Shown: positions 10,203 through 20,332 of the stretch, piece after piece
Layout: each line of letters opens with the position of its first letter
How positions within the stretch are numbered: position 1 is the first letter of the stretch
NCBI GenBank assembly: GCA_024867545.1
Contig: JANFNE010000003.1
Span: 1,178,001-1,242,000, forward strand
Origin: Phytopythium helicoides
Lineage: Eukaryota; Oomycota; Peronosporomycetes; Pythiales; Pythiaceae
Length of the DNA stretch: 64,000 bases
Direction of reading: 5' to 3'
Notes under the pieces: generated by a model
What the model saw: only the letters and a program-made list of their open reading frames with translations
The model's database searches: none
Told to the model about the DNA's origin: nothing
Made by a program: the position numbers and the translations under genes

Positions 10203-11576
10203 CTACAGGCCGAGCAGGTCGTACTCGCTGACGAAGAAGCCGAAGGTCGAGCCGAGCGCAAGGCCGAGGAACAGGCACCAGACCATGAGCGCGCCACCGG
10301 ACTCACGGTCCTCGGGCTTGAGGAACGACGGCGTCTTGCCGATCGTCACGGTGGACAGCAGTCCGTTGGTGATGCCAATGAGGAAGTTGAGCACGATGTT
10401 GTACGCGATGGCGCCCATATCACCGAAGCCAAACGCGTACAGGTCCGTTCCCGCGACGCCCATGAGTAGCAGCGGGATGAACGCGATGCGGAGCACCGAG
10501 AAACCCAGCCCCAGCTTCATGTCGAAGAAGCGGTACACAGCGCCCGTTGTGAGCAGCCGGCCGAAGAAGTCGCCGTAGTTGTAGCCGCCCACGATGCCCG
10601 GCGAGCAGTACCAGGTGCTGGTCACGTCGTGCGAGATGTCGCTGTACGGCGGCTCGAGGTTGCGAGCGGCGGCGCAGCCAAATCCCGGGAACACCGATAG
10701 CGACACGAAGAAGACGAGTACCAAGGCCACGGCGGGCACCCAGATGATCTTGAAGATGCGGGTGAGGTTGCACAGAGTCTTCCACGGCGACACAGTGTTG
10801 AGCTGCTCGGCGGCAGCGAACTGCTCGTTGCGGTCCATGAGGAACTTGACACATGGCAGCGCCGTCAAGGAGCGGTAGAGCAGCACGGCCGAGACGATGA
10901 CGACGCACAGCAGTCCAAAGAAGAGGTAGAACGCCAATGTTGTCGAGCTGCTGGTCTCGTGGACACCGCCGACAGCGAGACGAAGGATCGTAAGCACGCT
11001 CACGTTGATAATGCCGGCCGTGCCATTGCCGATCTGCACGGCAGAGGTGAACTTGGGGTCCGGGAAGAGCGCTGCGAACGCGTAGTACGTCGACTCGGTC
11101 AGCGAGTTGCAGAGCCCGATGCAGCTAATGCAGAGCAGCACAAGAATGCCGCCTGTCTTCTCGTTGGAAAAGTTGACGGCGCTGAAAACCATGATGAGGA
11201 TTCCGAAAAGCATGAAACACGCGTAGCCAGCATGCACGCGACGGCGCTGACCGAGAGCCTTGTCGAGACCCGTGAAGATCTGTAGCGTCTGACCGAGCAC
11301 CATGGGCCATGTCGAGCATAGTGTGGTGAGGAAAGAGAAGTCGAGGCCCGAGTTGGCAAATTGCACAGTGTAGAAGTCTTGCGCGCTCAGACACGAGTAG
11401 TACGCCCACAGCACCGAGCCGTTCAAGAACATGAGCGAGAAGTAGATGAAGCGCTCGTTCTTGACGAAGTCCTCGTAGATCTCCTCGGGCATGCCGTCGC
11501 GGGGATCATGCCCGGCCTCGAGCGTCTCCTTCTCAACGGACAGGAGTGGATCCGACTTGACGACGGGAGATTGCAT
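10203..11576 (-). CDS. equilibrative nucleoside transporter, ENT array copy 1
   Basis: Single exon, 457 residues, about 11 hydrophobic helices. ENT (SLC29) family hallmarks: a Gly-rich helix with QIGNGTAGIINV in the middle, and LKPEDRESGGALMVW before the last helices, matching the conserved KPEERETAG-type segment of ENTs. Expected role: facilitated or proton-coupled transport of nucleosides/nucleobases across the plasma membrane. This copy is the most diverged of the five. It has its own N-terminus (MQSPVVKSDPLLSVEKE) and ends FFVSEYDLLGL. It is first at the downstream end of the array and all copies point the same way. Confidence 0.88.
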   Translation of the reverse strand: MQSPVVKSDPLLSVEKETLEAGHDPRDGMPEEIYEDFVKNERFIYFSLMFLNGSVLWAYYSCLSAQDFYTVQFANSGLDFSFLTTLCSTWPMVLGQTLQIFTGLDKALGQRRRVHAGYACFMLFGILIMVFSAVNFSNEKTGGILVLLCISCIGLCNSLTESTYYAFAALFPDPKFTSAVQIGNGTAGIINVSVLTILRLAVGGVHETSSSTTLAFYLFFGLLCVVIVSAVLLYRSLTALPCVKFLMDRNEQFAAAEQLNTVSPWKTLCNLTRIFKIIWVPAVALVLVFFVSLSVFPGFGCAAARNLEPPYSDISHDVTSTWYCSPGIVGGYNYGDFFGRLLTTGAVYRFFDMKLGLGFSVLRIAFIPLLLMGVAGTDLYAFGFGDMGAIAYNIVLNFLIGITNGLLSTVTIGKTPSFLKPEDRESGGALMVWCLFLGLALGSTFGFFVSEYDLLGL

Positions 11577-12343
11577 GGTGCAAGGTGGCTCGGCTCAGCA
11601 GGAGCTTGGCCTGGTGGTCGGTGTATCGCGAAAATTGCCGACTGGAGGCTTCGGCGCAGGAATCGTCTCCAATCCTTGGCGTCACCCAACTTGCTTGGCA
11701 AGGAGCCGGACGAGAGACACCAAGCGAGAAACGGTTGGTGGGCGATTCGTGACGTCTCTCTGCGCTTGGAAGGCTGGCAGCAAGCATGGTGTCGCGCACT
11801 CTCCATCGGGTCTATGGCAGCGACAAATGGTCGCAAACGCCGGGGCTGGATGTGGTGATTGAGCGTCGTGATCGCCGCCTCGAACTCCGTGTTGAGATGT
11901 CATGGAGCTCCTGGCAATGCACACCACGCCACTGCTGCGGTCGCCGGTCCTTTGCAACTGCACGATCCCCGCAGCCCGTGTTTGGCCACCGACGACACCG
12001 GCACCGTGCCACGCGCTCCAGAGACCACGGGAAGCTCGTCTATGGTACGCTCATCTTTGTGCACGATTTCATATGTGGCCGCCCTCTCTTGGCATGGCAC
12101 GCAACGTTGAAGACACATTGCCCCTCGGCGGTGGACTCGAGGACGCATCTGCTCAGGATAGACGACGAAACGCATGTGGCAATTGTGTTGATAAAATGAG
12201 ATTGTACTATAGCCCTGGCTGGTTATGACAGCGCAGTGTAGTGGTGCGGACATTGCAGTGCGTCCCTGCAGTCCTCAGCGCACATTTCGCTAGCTCTTTC
12301 GTCTTCCTTTAACGCTAGCGAAGACGCCAACAAGACGAACAAC
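11577..12343. other. spacer between ENT copies 1 and 2
   Basis: 767 nt. It should contain the promoter of ENT copy 1 and the 3' end of copy 2. Overlapping Arg/Ser-rich open frames on both strands look spurious. I see no clear Inr match, RNA gene or repeat. Confidence 0.45.
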
Positions 12344-13705
12344 TTACAGGCCGAGCAGACCCTGGTCGCTCACAACGAAGCCGAACGTGGCGCCGACCGA
12401 CAGACCGAGGAACAGGAACCACGCCATCACCGCGCCGCCCGACTCGCGGTCCTCCGGCTTCAGGAGCGAAGGAGCCTTGCCGATCGTCACCGTCGACAGC
12501 AGACCGTTCGAGATACCGATGAGGTAGTTGAGCACGATGTTGAACGCAGCCGCGCCAATACCGTTCGAGCCGAACGAGTAGAGGTCCGTGCCGCCGACGC
12601 CCATAAGCAGCAGCGGAATGAAAGCGATACGAAGGATCGAGAGACCAAGAGCCCAGTTCATGCTGAAGAACTGGTACACGATGCCCGTGGTAAGGAGACG
12701 GCCCATCCAATCACCGAAGTCGTAGCCACCGATGATACCAGGCGAGCAGTACCAGGTGCTCGTCAGCGTGTGCGAGTCCTCACTGTAGGGAGGGAAGAGC
12801 GAGCGAGCACCAGTGCAGCCAAAGCCGGGGAACACGGTGAGCGACACAAAGAACACCATGAACTGAGCAATAGCCGGCACCCAAATGATCTTGAAAATGC
12901 GCGTAAGGTTCGAGACGGTCTCGACGGGCGACATCGTAGTCAGATTCTCGTCCTTGGCCGACTGCTCATTACGGTCCATCAGGAACTTCACGCACGGCAC
13001 CTGGATCAGGTAGCGGTACAGCAGAACGGCAACAATAATGACGCAGCAGAGGACGCCAAAGAAGAGGTAGAAGGCAAGCTTGTCCGAGCTCGACGTCTGA
13101 TGCACACCACCGACTGCCAGACGCAGGATCGTCAGCACCGTAATGTTGATCACACCGGCAGTGCCGTTGCCGATCTGGACGGCCGAGGTGAACTTGGGCT
13201 TGTGCAGAAGAGCAGCGAACGTGTAGTACGTCGACTCGGTGAGCGAGTTGCAGCAGCCGATGAGGCCGAAGCAAATGAGAACGAGGATGGCGCCGGTCTT
13301 GTCACTCGAGAAATCGATCGCACTGAAGACCATGATGAGAATGGCGAGGATGAGGAAGCAAGCGTAGCCGACATGGACGCGGAGACGCTGGCCGAGCTTC
13401 TTGTCGAGACCAAACACCATCTGAATGGTCTGTCCAGCGAACATGGGCCAGCACGTGCAGAGCGTCGTGAGGAACGAGAAGTCGAGGCCCGAGTTGGCGA
13501 AGCGCGTCTGGTAGAAGTTCTGCGCACTCAAACACGAGTAGTACGCCCACAGCACCGAGCCGTTGAGGAACATGAGCGAGAAGTAGATGAAGCGCTCGTT
13601 CTTGACGAAGTCCTCGTAGATGTCGTCGGGCATGCCATCGCGGCCGTCCTCGAGCGACGAGGGCTCCTGCACAATGAGCTTGTCGGTCTTGTTTGGCGAC
13701 TCCAT
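12344..13705 (-). CDS. equilibrative nucleoside transporter, ENT array copy 2
   Basis: Single exon, 453 residues, start MESPNKTDKLIV. It has the same helix layout and ENT signatures as the other copies (QIGNGTAGVINI, LKPEDRESGGAVM). It shares copy-4-specific choices: NKTDKL at the N-terminus, NFYQTRFANSG in the first loop and GGVHQTSSSDKLAFY in the middle loop. This marks copies 2 and 4 as one subtype. It ends VVSDQGLLGL. An Inr-like element lies 58-76 nt upstream of the start codon. Confidence 0.9.
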   Translation of the reverse strand: MESPNKTDKLIVQEPSSLEDGRDGMPDDIYEDFVKNERFIYFSLMFLNGSVLWAYYSCLSAQNFYQTRFANSGLDFSFLTTLCTCWPMFAGQTIQMVFGLDKKLGQRLRVHVGYACFLILAILIMVFSAIDFSSDKTGAILVLICFGLIGCCNSLTESTYYTFAALLHKPKFTSAVQIGNGTAGVINITVLTILRLAVGGVHQTSSSDKLAFYLFFGVLCCVIIVAVLLYRYLIQVPCVKFLMDRNEQSAKDENLTTMSPVETVSNLTRIFKIIWVPAIAQFMVFFVSLTVFPGFGCTGARSLFPPYSEDSHTLTSTWYCSPGIIGGYDFGDWMGRLLTTGIVYQFFSMNWALGLSILRIAFIPLLLMGVGGTDLYSFGSNGIGAAAFNIVLNYLIGISNGLLSTVTIGKAPSLLKPEDRESGGAVMAWFLFLGLSVGATFGFVVSDQGLLGL

Positions 13706-13762
13706 CTCGACGAAAGACTCTCTCTCTGGGCTGGTTCCGCCGACGGGACCTGGGGCTTCGAG

Positions 13763-13781
13763 TGCAAATCGCAGAATGACT
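13763..13781 (-). promoter_or_regulatory. Inr-like core promoter of ENT copy 2
   Basis: On the minus strand it reads GAGTCATTCTGCGATTTGCA, matching the oomycete Inr/FPR pattern TCATTYY..AWTTT at most positions. It sits about 60-75 nt before the start codon, as do similar elements before copies 3, 4 and 5. Confidence 0.5.
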
Positions 13782-14611
13782 CGAAAGCGACATACGTCGG
13801 CGGCTCAGTCAGTCGGCGGGCAGCGAGGGCCAGCGGCGGCCTGCTCCCTCCTGCCCAGCGTAGGAACGACGTGGTACAAGCAGCAACGCCGGTTTGAAGT
13901 ACGGTACGAGCCCCCACCTGGGAGCACAGAGGCCGGCGAGGCCGCAGAGAACCGCTCGACGAGCGGCATCCTGCCCGGTGATGTGTGATACGCGCGACTT
14001 GATTGGCGTCGGTCTCACCTCGAGTTGTCTGATTAGGGGGCGAACGCGACAGAGACGGGGTGAAGAGCTACGCAGGACTCGACCATACTTTATCCAAGTC
14101 AGACCCCGCTCTCCAGGTGCTGACTCGTCCTCGGAAGGAGTGATGGTTTATACAAAAAACAAGTGTAGTGCGGGACTTCCAGTGCAGTACTGGGATTTGC
14201 TCGGCACGAGGGTGTTTTATGCGCCAAATATTAAAAAATGATCGAAATGGAATGTAGTGTGGTGCACACAGACATTGAAGTGAGAGGCTTCATGCGGCAC
14301 ACACTTGCTTTGGTTGAAGTGAAGGCTGCGAGCAGCTCCATCAAAGTACGAGGCCATCGAACCATTACAATTGCCACCTGCTCATTGGACTCGTGGGCAG
14401 GAGTCCTAGTCCGCGGAGCATCAACTGAACGAATACAAGCAGGTCGACAGGGCCTCGAGACATGTTCAGGTCATAGTTGGGGGTAATACATTACGTGTTG
14501 TTGCTTTTGGTAGGTCTGCATGTGATCGACCTAGTGAGCTGGACCAACTGTTCCTTCACGAGAGAACAGCTCACACGTGTGTTCGGCTCAATCCAACTGG
14601 ACCTCATCTGA
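13782..14611. other. spacer between ENT copies 2 and 3
   Basis: About 830 nt with no convincing gene. It contains CATACTTTATCCAAG near 14083, a diverged match to the CATACTTTGATCAAG block found upstream of copies 3 and 4, suggesting remnants of a duplicated promoter region. Confidence 0.4.
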
Positions 14612-15973
14612 TTACAAACCGAGCAGACCCTGGTCGCTCACGACGAAGCCGAAAGTCGAGCCAACCGACAGACCCAGGAACAGGAACCACGCCATGAGAG
14701 CACCGCCAGACTCACGGTCCTCCGGCTTCAGGAGCGAAGGGGCCTTACCGATCGTCACCGTCGACAGCAGACCGTTGGTAATACCAATGAGGTAGTTGAG
14801 CACGATGTTGAACGCAATCGATCCCATGATGTGCGAGCCGAACGAGTAGAGGCTGGTTCCAGCAACGCCCATAAGCAGCAGCGGGATGAAGGCAATACGC
14901 AGGATCGAGAGTGCGAGAGCCCACTCCATGCGGAAGAACTGGTACACGACACCGGTGGTCAAGAGACGACCCATCCAGTCACCGTAGTCGTAGCCGCCGA
15001 CGATGCCAGGCGAGCAGTACCACGTGTTGGTGAGCGAGTGCTCGACCTCACTGTACGGCGGCGACAGGTTGCGCGCGCCAGCACAGCCAAATCCCGGAAA
15101 CACGGCAAGCGACACGAAGAACACCATGAATTGAGCAAGGGCCGGCACCCAAATGATCTTGAAAATACGAGCCAGGTTGCAGATCGTCTCCCACGGCGAC
15201 ATCGTAGTCAGATTCTCGTCCTTGGCCGACTGCTCGTTACGGTCCATCAGGAACTTCACGCACGGCACCTGGATCAGGTAGCGGTACAGCAGAACGGCGG
15301 CAATGATCACCACACACAACAGTCCGAAGAAGAGGTAGAACGCCAGGGTGTCTGAGCTTGACGTAGCGTGGGTGCCCCCAACGGCCAGTCGAAGAATCGT
15401 CAAGATGGTCACGTTCAGCACACCAGCGGTACCGTTGCCGATCTGGACGGCCGAAGTGAACTTGGGCTTGTGCAGAAGAGCAGCGAACGTGTAGTACGTC
15501 GACTCGGTGAGCGAGTTGCAGCAGCCGATGAGACCGAAGCAAATGAGAACGAGGATGGCACCAGTCTTCTCGCTCGAGAAGTTGATGGCACTGAAGACCA
15601 TGATGAGAATGGCGAGGATGAGGAAGCAAGCGTAGCCGACGTGCACACGAATGCGTTGACCGAGCTTCTTGTCGAGACCAAACACCATCTGAATGGTCTG
15701 GCCGACCCACATGGGCCAGCACGTGCAGAGCGTCGTGAGGAACGAGAAGTCCACACCAGAGTTCGTGAAGTGGTCCTCGTAGAAGTTCTGCGCACTCAAA
15801 CACGAGTAGTACGCCCACAGCACCGAGCCGTTGAGGAACATGAGCGAGAAGTAGATGAAGCGCTCGTTCTTGACGAAATCTTGGTAGATCTCCTCGGGCA
15901 TGCCATCACGGCCGTCCTCTAGCTCTGAGGGCGTCTGGACGATGAGCTTGTCGGTCTTGCTCGGCGACTCCAT
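14612..15973 (-). CDS. equilibrative nucleoside transporter, ENT array copy 3
   Basis: 453 residues from MESPSKTDKLIVQTPSEL. The open frame runs upstream to 16513, but I place the start at 15973 because all sibling copies begin with MESP at this point and an Inr-like element lies only 39-56 nt further upstream. It shares copy-5-specific features: SKTDKLIVQTPSELEDGRDG, NFYED.FTNSG and GGTHATSSSDTLAFY. It ends VVSDQGLLGL like copies 2 and 4. ENT signatures are as in the other copies (QIGNGTAGVLNV; LKPEDRESGGALM). Confidence 0.9.
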   Translation of the reverse strand: MESPSKTDKLIVQTPSELEDGRDGMPEEIYQDFVKNERFIYFSLMFLNGSVLWAYYSCLSAQNFYEDHFTNSGVDFSFLTTLCTCWPMWVGQTIQMVFGLDKKLGQRIRVHVGYACFLILAILIMVFSAINFSSEKTGAILVLICFGLIGCCNSLTESTYYTFAALLHKPKFTSAVQIGNGTAGVLNVTILTILRLAVGGTHATSSSDTLAFYLFFGLLCVVIIAAVLLYRYLIQVPCVKFLMDRNEQSAKDENLTTMSPWETICNLARIFKIIWVPALAQFMVFFVSLAVFPGFGCAGARNLSPPYSEVEHSLTNTWYCSPGIVGGYDYGDWMGRLLTTGVVYQFFRMEWALALSILRIAFIPLLLMGVAGTSLYSFGSHIMGSIAFNIVLNYLIGITNGLLSTVTIGKAPSLLKPEDRESGGALMAWFLFLGLSVGSTFGFVVSDQGLLGL

Positions 15974-16011
15974 TGTTGCTGTGTTGGGCTGACCCGCCTG
16001 TGACTCTCGAT

Positions 16012-16029
16012 GCAAATTTCGGAATGACT
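16012..16029 (-). promoter_or_regulatory. Inr-like core promoter of ENT copy 3
   Basis: The minus strand reads GTCATTCCGAAATTTGCATC, the best match in the array to the oomycete Inr/FPR core. It lies 39-56 nt upstream of the chosen start and supports that start over the longer open frame. Confidence 0.6.
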
Positions 16030-16255
16030 GACTGACTGGAGCCGCACGACAAACCCGATGGCGGGAACGAGCTCCACGCACGTCGTTGGGGCCAACGGCT
16101 TCCTTGTCCCTCCGACGCCCTGCGATTTGTAATAGTAGGCGACGTGGATGCACGGGAGCAGCGAGTTCACCAACACTTTCTGCATGTATCACAACGTACA
16201 CCAGCGGCACAGAGGCGCAGGCGACCGAAATCAAAGCTCGGCGTCGTGCACTGTA

Positions 16256-16365
16256 CGTCCGCATAGCCGGGGGCTGAAATCCATGGAGCATACTCTGATC
16301 AAGGTAAAGGTAGGTACTGTGGCCTCGAATCGTGAGAAGGGCCAAAGGAGAGGAAAAGATTGTGC
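16256..16365. repeat. ENT upstream duplicated block (copy-3 spacer)
   Basis: 16258-16306 contains GTCCGCATAGCCGGGGG, then GCATACT.TGATCAAG, which recurs at 18510-18558 upstream of copy 4. 16333-16362 contains GAGAAGGGCCAAA with a following AGAG.GAAAAGAT, which recurs at 20577-20606 upstream of copy 5. These are remnants of the units that carried the duplicated genes. The rest of the spacer (16030-16896) shows no gene. Confidence 0.6.
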
Positions 16366-16896
16366 TCGATGCAGCCTGATCGCTGGCTGTTGCGGATTGG
16401 GGGCTAGCTGGTCGACGGTATACTCTGTGCAAGGTGTTGCGGGCGGCGACACGCGGACTCTCGATTCCTCGTTCGAGCCGCGGCCAGTGCATACAAACAC
16501 GCCTTAATGGCATCAGCTTCCAGTCGAGGGAGCTCCCGCTGCTCGAGGCGGAGCTGCTAGCCCTATTGCGGCAGCATTTCGACGGTTTTTACCTGTGGGG
16601 GACTTCGGCGGAGTGGGCGGCTTCAACTTCGTTTGGGCATGCAATGAGGTAACGTCACCGACACATGAACAGTGGCGGAGCATGACCCCATTACGGATTA
16701 ATAACCTGCTCGGTTGCGTGCCGAATGGAGCCGAGATAGCAGAAAACAGGATGCAAATTGCACTAGCAAATGAAAAGTGAGAACTATCGTGTGGGAAGCA
16801 ATGAGGCCGATGCATTAGGTGCGCATGATCGAACCATCGATGGTTCATACAATGAAACTGTTGGCACATTCGGTTGATACGCGTCTGGTGCGTCAT

Positions 16897-18258
16897 CTAC
16901 AATCCAAGCAAGCCCTGGTCGCTTACAATGAAGCCGAACGTTGATCCGCAAGACAGGCCCAAGAACAGGAACCACGCCATCACCGCACCACCCGACTCGC
17001 GGTCCTCCGGTTTGAGAAGCGAAGGAGCCTTGCCGATCGTCACCGTCGACAGCAGACCGTTCGAGATGCCAACGAGGTAGTTGAGCACGATGTTGTACGC
17101 AACCGAGCTGATGGTATGAGAGCCAAACGAGTAGAAATCGGTGCCACCGACGCCCATAAGCAGCAGCGGGATAAAGCCGATTCGAATTATCGAGATCACC
17201 AGCGCCCACTCCATGCGGAAGAACTGGTACACGACGCCGGTAGTCAACAGACGACCCATCCAGTCACCATAGTCGTAGCCACCGATGATACCAGGCGAGC
17301 AGTACCAGGTGTTCGTCAGCGTGTGCGAGTCCTCACTGTAGGGAGGGAAAAGGTTGCGTGAGCCAGCGCAACCAAAGCCGGGAAACACGGACAGCGACAC
17401 GAAGAAAACCAGGAACTGGGCAATAGCCGGCACCCAAATGATCTTGAAAATGCGCGTAAGGTTCAAGACGGTCTCGACGGGCGACATCGTCGTCAGGTTC
17501 TCGTCCTTGGCCGACTGCTCGTTACGATCCATCAGGAACTTCACGCACGGCACCTGGATCAGGTAGCGGTACAATCCCACAGCCACGACGATGACCACAC
17601 ACAGCAGTCCAAAGAAGAGGTAGAAGGCAAGCTTGTCCGAGCTCGACGTCTGATGCACACCACCAACTGCCAGACGAAGAATCGTCAGAATAGTGATATT
17701 CAGCACACCGGCAGTGCCGTTGCCGATCTGGACGGCCGAAGTGAACTTGGGCTTGCGCAGAAGAGCAGCAAACGTGTAGTACGTCGACTCAGTGAGCGAG
17801 TTGCAGCAGCCGACGAGGCCGAAGCAAATGAGAACGAGGATGGCGCCGGTCTTGTCACTCGAGAAATCGATCGCACTGAAGACCATGATGAGAATGGCGA
17901 GGGTGAGAAATCCTGCATAGCCGACGTGAACGCGCATACGCTGGCCGAGCTTCTTGTCTAGACCAAACAACATCTGCACGCTTTGACCGAGGAACATGGG
18001 CCAGCACGTGCAGAGTGTCGTGAGGAACGAAAAGTCGAGACCCGAGTTGGCGAAGCGCGTCTGATAAAACGTCTGCGCGCTGAGGCACGAGTAGTACGCC
18101 CACAGCACGGATCCGTTGAGGAACATGAGCGAGAAGAAGATGAAGCGTTCGTTCTTGACGAAGTCTTGGTAGATCTCCTCGGGCATGCCATCACGTCCTT
18201 CCTCTAGCTCCGAGGGAGTCTCAACGATGAGCTTGTCAGTCTTGTTTGGCGACTCCAT
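16897..18258 (-). CDS. equilibrative nucleoside transporter, ENT array copy 4
   Basis: Single exon, 453 residues, start MESPNKTDKLIVETPSEL. ENT signatures are present (QIGNGTAGVLNI; LKPEDRESGGAVM). It is closest to copy 2 in the N-terminal NKTDKL, the TFYQTRFANSG loop and the GGVHQTSSSDKLAFY loop. It ends IVSDQGLLGL. An Inr-like element lies 73-89 nt upstream. It is expected to have the same membrane role as its neighbours; substrate differences cannot be read from sequence. Confidence 0.9.
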   Translation of the reverse strand: MESPNKTDKLIVETPSELEEGRDGMPEEIYQDFVKNERFIFFSLMFLNGSVLWAYYSCLSAQTFYQTRFANSGLDFSFLTTLCTCWPMFLGQSVQMLFGLDKKLGQRMRVHVGYAGFLTLAILIMVFSAIDFSSDKTGAILVLICFGLVGCCNSLTESTYYTFAALLRKPKFTSAVQIGNGTAGVLNITILTILRLAVGGVHQTSSSDKLAFYLFFGLLCVVIVVAVGLYRYLIQVPCVKFLMDRNEQSAKDENLTTMSPVETVLNLTRIFKIIWVPAIAQFLVFFVSLSVFPGFGCAGSRNLFPPYSEDSHTLTNTWYCSPGIIGGYDYGDWMGRLLTTGVVYQFFRMEWALVISIIRIGFIPLLLMGVGGTDFYSFGSHTISSVAYNIVLNYLVGISNGLLSTVTIGKAPSLLKPEDRESGGAVMAWFLFLGLSCGSTFGFIVSDQGLLGL

Positions 18259-18330
18259 CGCAGAAACAGGAGGGAGCTGCTGTTGCTACTGCTGCTACTG
18301 CTGAAGTGGGGACTCGCTTGTGACTATCGA

Positions 18331-18347
18331 CGCAAATTTCAGAATGA
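18331..18347 (-). promoter_or_regulatory. Inr-like core promoter of ENT copy 4
   Basis: The minus strand reads TTCATTCTGAAATTTGCGTC. It is nearly the same as the copy-3 element, including the flanking TCGA.AGTCACA, so the whole core promoter was duplicated with the gene. Confidence 0.55.
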
Positions 18348-18507
18348 AGAAGGGCGAGCGAGATAACCAATGGTCTCAGCAAGGTCGCCTTGAGCCAACG
18401 ACTCTCGCCCTGTTGTGCTTGCAGTCTGCGTGCTGTCACGCAGACACGGACGCGAACGCGGTCACATTCACGGTGGCATGGCAACGCCGATGACTCCGTC
18501 TCTGTTG

Positions 18508-18560
18508 GTCCGCATAGCCGGGGGGTTGAAGTTGGTGAAGCATACTTTGATCAAGTGTTT
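18508..18560. repeat. ENT upstream duplicated block (copy-4 spacer)
   Basis: GTCCGCATAGCCGGGGGG and GCATACTTTGATCAAG match the block at 16258-16306 over about 50 nt. No gene is seen in the rest of the 18348-18925 spacer. Confidence 0.6.
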
Positions 18561-18925
18561 GCTGGTGCAGTGACTGGTGCAGCGACAGGAAGCTTCGCAT
18601 GAAGATTGCGGCGGACAGCGGGTTTGCAAAATGAGGGCTCGCTCACCTGAAGTAAACGTCATCTCGGCCATTTCAGGCGAGAATTGCAGGCGCACTTCGT
18701 TTCGCACTGGAAAAGGCGGCTCATGCATAGTGAGCAACATGATTGTTTCATCCATCCAGTCCAGTAGCTGCATCTCAACAATTTAATCGCTCCAAAAATC
18801 TAAACACAAGCGACACGAGTTGAATCAAGCGGGCTAATACATTCAAATGTACCCGCAAGATGCGGGTTGGCAGCAGTAGCCTACTCCGTTCGTTTGCTGG
18901 GAAATTCAGCGCCAAGGGCGTCGAC

Positions 18926-20287
18926 TTACAGACCAAGAAGGTCGTACTCGCTGACGAAAAAGCCAAAAGTAGCACCAACCGATAGACCGAGGAACAGGAA
19001 CCACGCCATGAGAGCACCGCCAGACTCACGGTCTTCCGGCTTCAGGAGCGAAGGAGCCTTACCGATCGTCACCGTCGCAACCAAGCCGTTCGTGATACCA
19101 ATGAGGTAGTTGAGCACGATGCTGTACGCAATCGATCCCATGATGTTCGAGCCAAACGAGTAGAGGCTGGTTCCGGCAACACCCATAAGCAGCAACGGAA
19201 TGAAAGCTATACGAAGAATAGAGCAACCGAGGGCCCACTCCATGCGGAAGAACTGGTACACGACGCCAGTAGTCAACAGACGACCCATCCAGTCACCGTA
19301 GTCGTAAGCACCAACGATACCAGGCGAGCAGAACCACGTGTCGGTGAGATCGTGGGAGACGTCGCTGTAGGGAGGGTACAGGTTGCGTGCAGCGTCGCAA
19401 CCAAATCCCGGAAACACGGCAAGCGACACGAAGAAGACCAGGAACTGCGTGATAGCAGGCACCCAAATGATCTTGAAAATGCGAGCCAGGTTGCAGATCG
19501 TCTCCCACGGCGACATCGTAGTCAGATTCTCGTCCTTGGCCGACTGCTCGTTACGGTCCATCAGGAACTTCACGCACGGCACCTGGATCAGGTAGCGGTA
19601 CAGCAGAACGGCGGCAATGATCACCACACACAGCAGTCCGAAGAAGAGGTAGAACGCCAGCGTGTCCGAGCTCGACGTAGCGTGAGTGCCGCCAACTGCC
19701 AGACGCAGAATCGTCAGCACCGTAATGTTGATCACACCGGCAGTGCCGTTGCCGATCTGGACGGCCGAAGTGAACTTGGGCTTGTGCAGGAGAGCAGCAA
19801 ATGTGTAGTACGTCGACTCGGTGAGCGAGTTGCAGCAGCCGATGAGACCGAAGCAAATGAGAACGAGAATGGCGCCAGTCTTGTCACTTGAGAAGTTGAC
19901 AGCGCTGAAAATCATGATAAGGATCGCCAGGATCAGAAATCCTGCATAGCCGACGTGAACGCGGAGACGCTGGCCGAGTTTCTTGTCAAGACCAAACACC
20001 ATCTGAATTGTCTGGCCGACCCACATGGGCCAGCACGTGCAGAGCGTCGTGAGGAACGAGAAGTCGAGGCCCGAGTTCGTGAAACGGTCCTCGTAGAAGT
20101 TCTGGGCACTCAGACACGAGTAGTACGCCCACAGTACGGATCCGTTCAGGAACATGAGCGAGAAGTAGATGAAGCGCTCGTTCTTGACGAAATCTTGGTA
20201 GATCTCCTCGGGCATGCCATCACGTCCATCTTCTAGCTCGGAAGGCGTCTGGACGATGAGTTTATCGGTCTTGCTCGGCGACTCCAT
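18926..20287 (-). CDS. equilibrative nucleoside transporter, ENT array copy 5
   Basis: 453 residues from MESPSKTDKLIVQTPSEL. The start at 20287 is preferred over the in-frame upstream Met at 20410 by analogy with siblings and by the Inr-like element at 20333-20349. It matches copy 3 in the N-terminus and middle loop (GGTHATSSSDTLAFY), but its last residues (FFVSEYDLLGL) match copy 1 and not copies 2-4. It is therefore a mosaic, probably through gene conversion. ENT signatures QIGNGTAGVINI and LKPEDRESGGALM are intact. Confidence 0.9.
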   Translation of the reverse strand: MESPSKTDKLIVQTPSELEDGRDGMPEEIYQDFVKNERFIYFSLMFLNGSVLWAYYSCLSAQNFYEDRFTNSGLDFSFLTTLCTCWPMWVGQTIQMVFGLDKKLGQRLRVHVGYAGFLILAILIMIFSAVNFSSDKTGAILVLICFGLIGCCNSLTESTYYTFAALLHKPKFTSAVQIGNGTAGVINITVLTILRLAVGGTHATSSSDTLAFYLFFGLLCVVIIAAVLLYRYLIQVPCVKFLMDRNEQSAKDENLTTMSPWETICNLARIFKIIWVPAITQFLVFFVSLAVFPGFGCDAARNLYPPYSDVSHDLTDTWFCSPGIVGAYDYGDWMGRLLTTGVVYQFFRMEWALGCSILRIAFIPLLLMGVAGTSLYSFGSNIMGSIAYSIVLNYLIGITNGLVATVTIGKAPSLLKPEDRESGGALMAWFLFLGLSVGATFGFFVSEYDLLGL

Positions 20288-20332
20288 CGTTTGTCTCTGT
20301 CGAGTGGACTCGCTGGTGTTGCGCCTTGGAGC

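Noticed and set aside
12770..13897. Long plus-strand open frame (375 codons) antisense to ENT copy 2, and similar ones antisense to copies 3-5
   Set aside because: It is the mirror of a G/C-ending coding strand, Arg/Glu/His-rich with no domain, and recurs opposite every paralogue only because the sense strand is conserved.
16455..16490. Possible tRNA T-arm (CGTTCGAGCC)
   Set aside because: The flanking stem pairs poorly, and no anticodon or acceptor stem fits within 75 nt on either strand.
15974..16513. N-terminal extension of ENT copy 3 (and the shorter one of copy 5 up to 20410)
   Set aside because: Not shared with sibling copies, low-complexity, and it lies upstream of the Inr-like element; the MESP start is common to copies 2-5.
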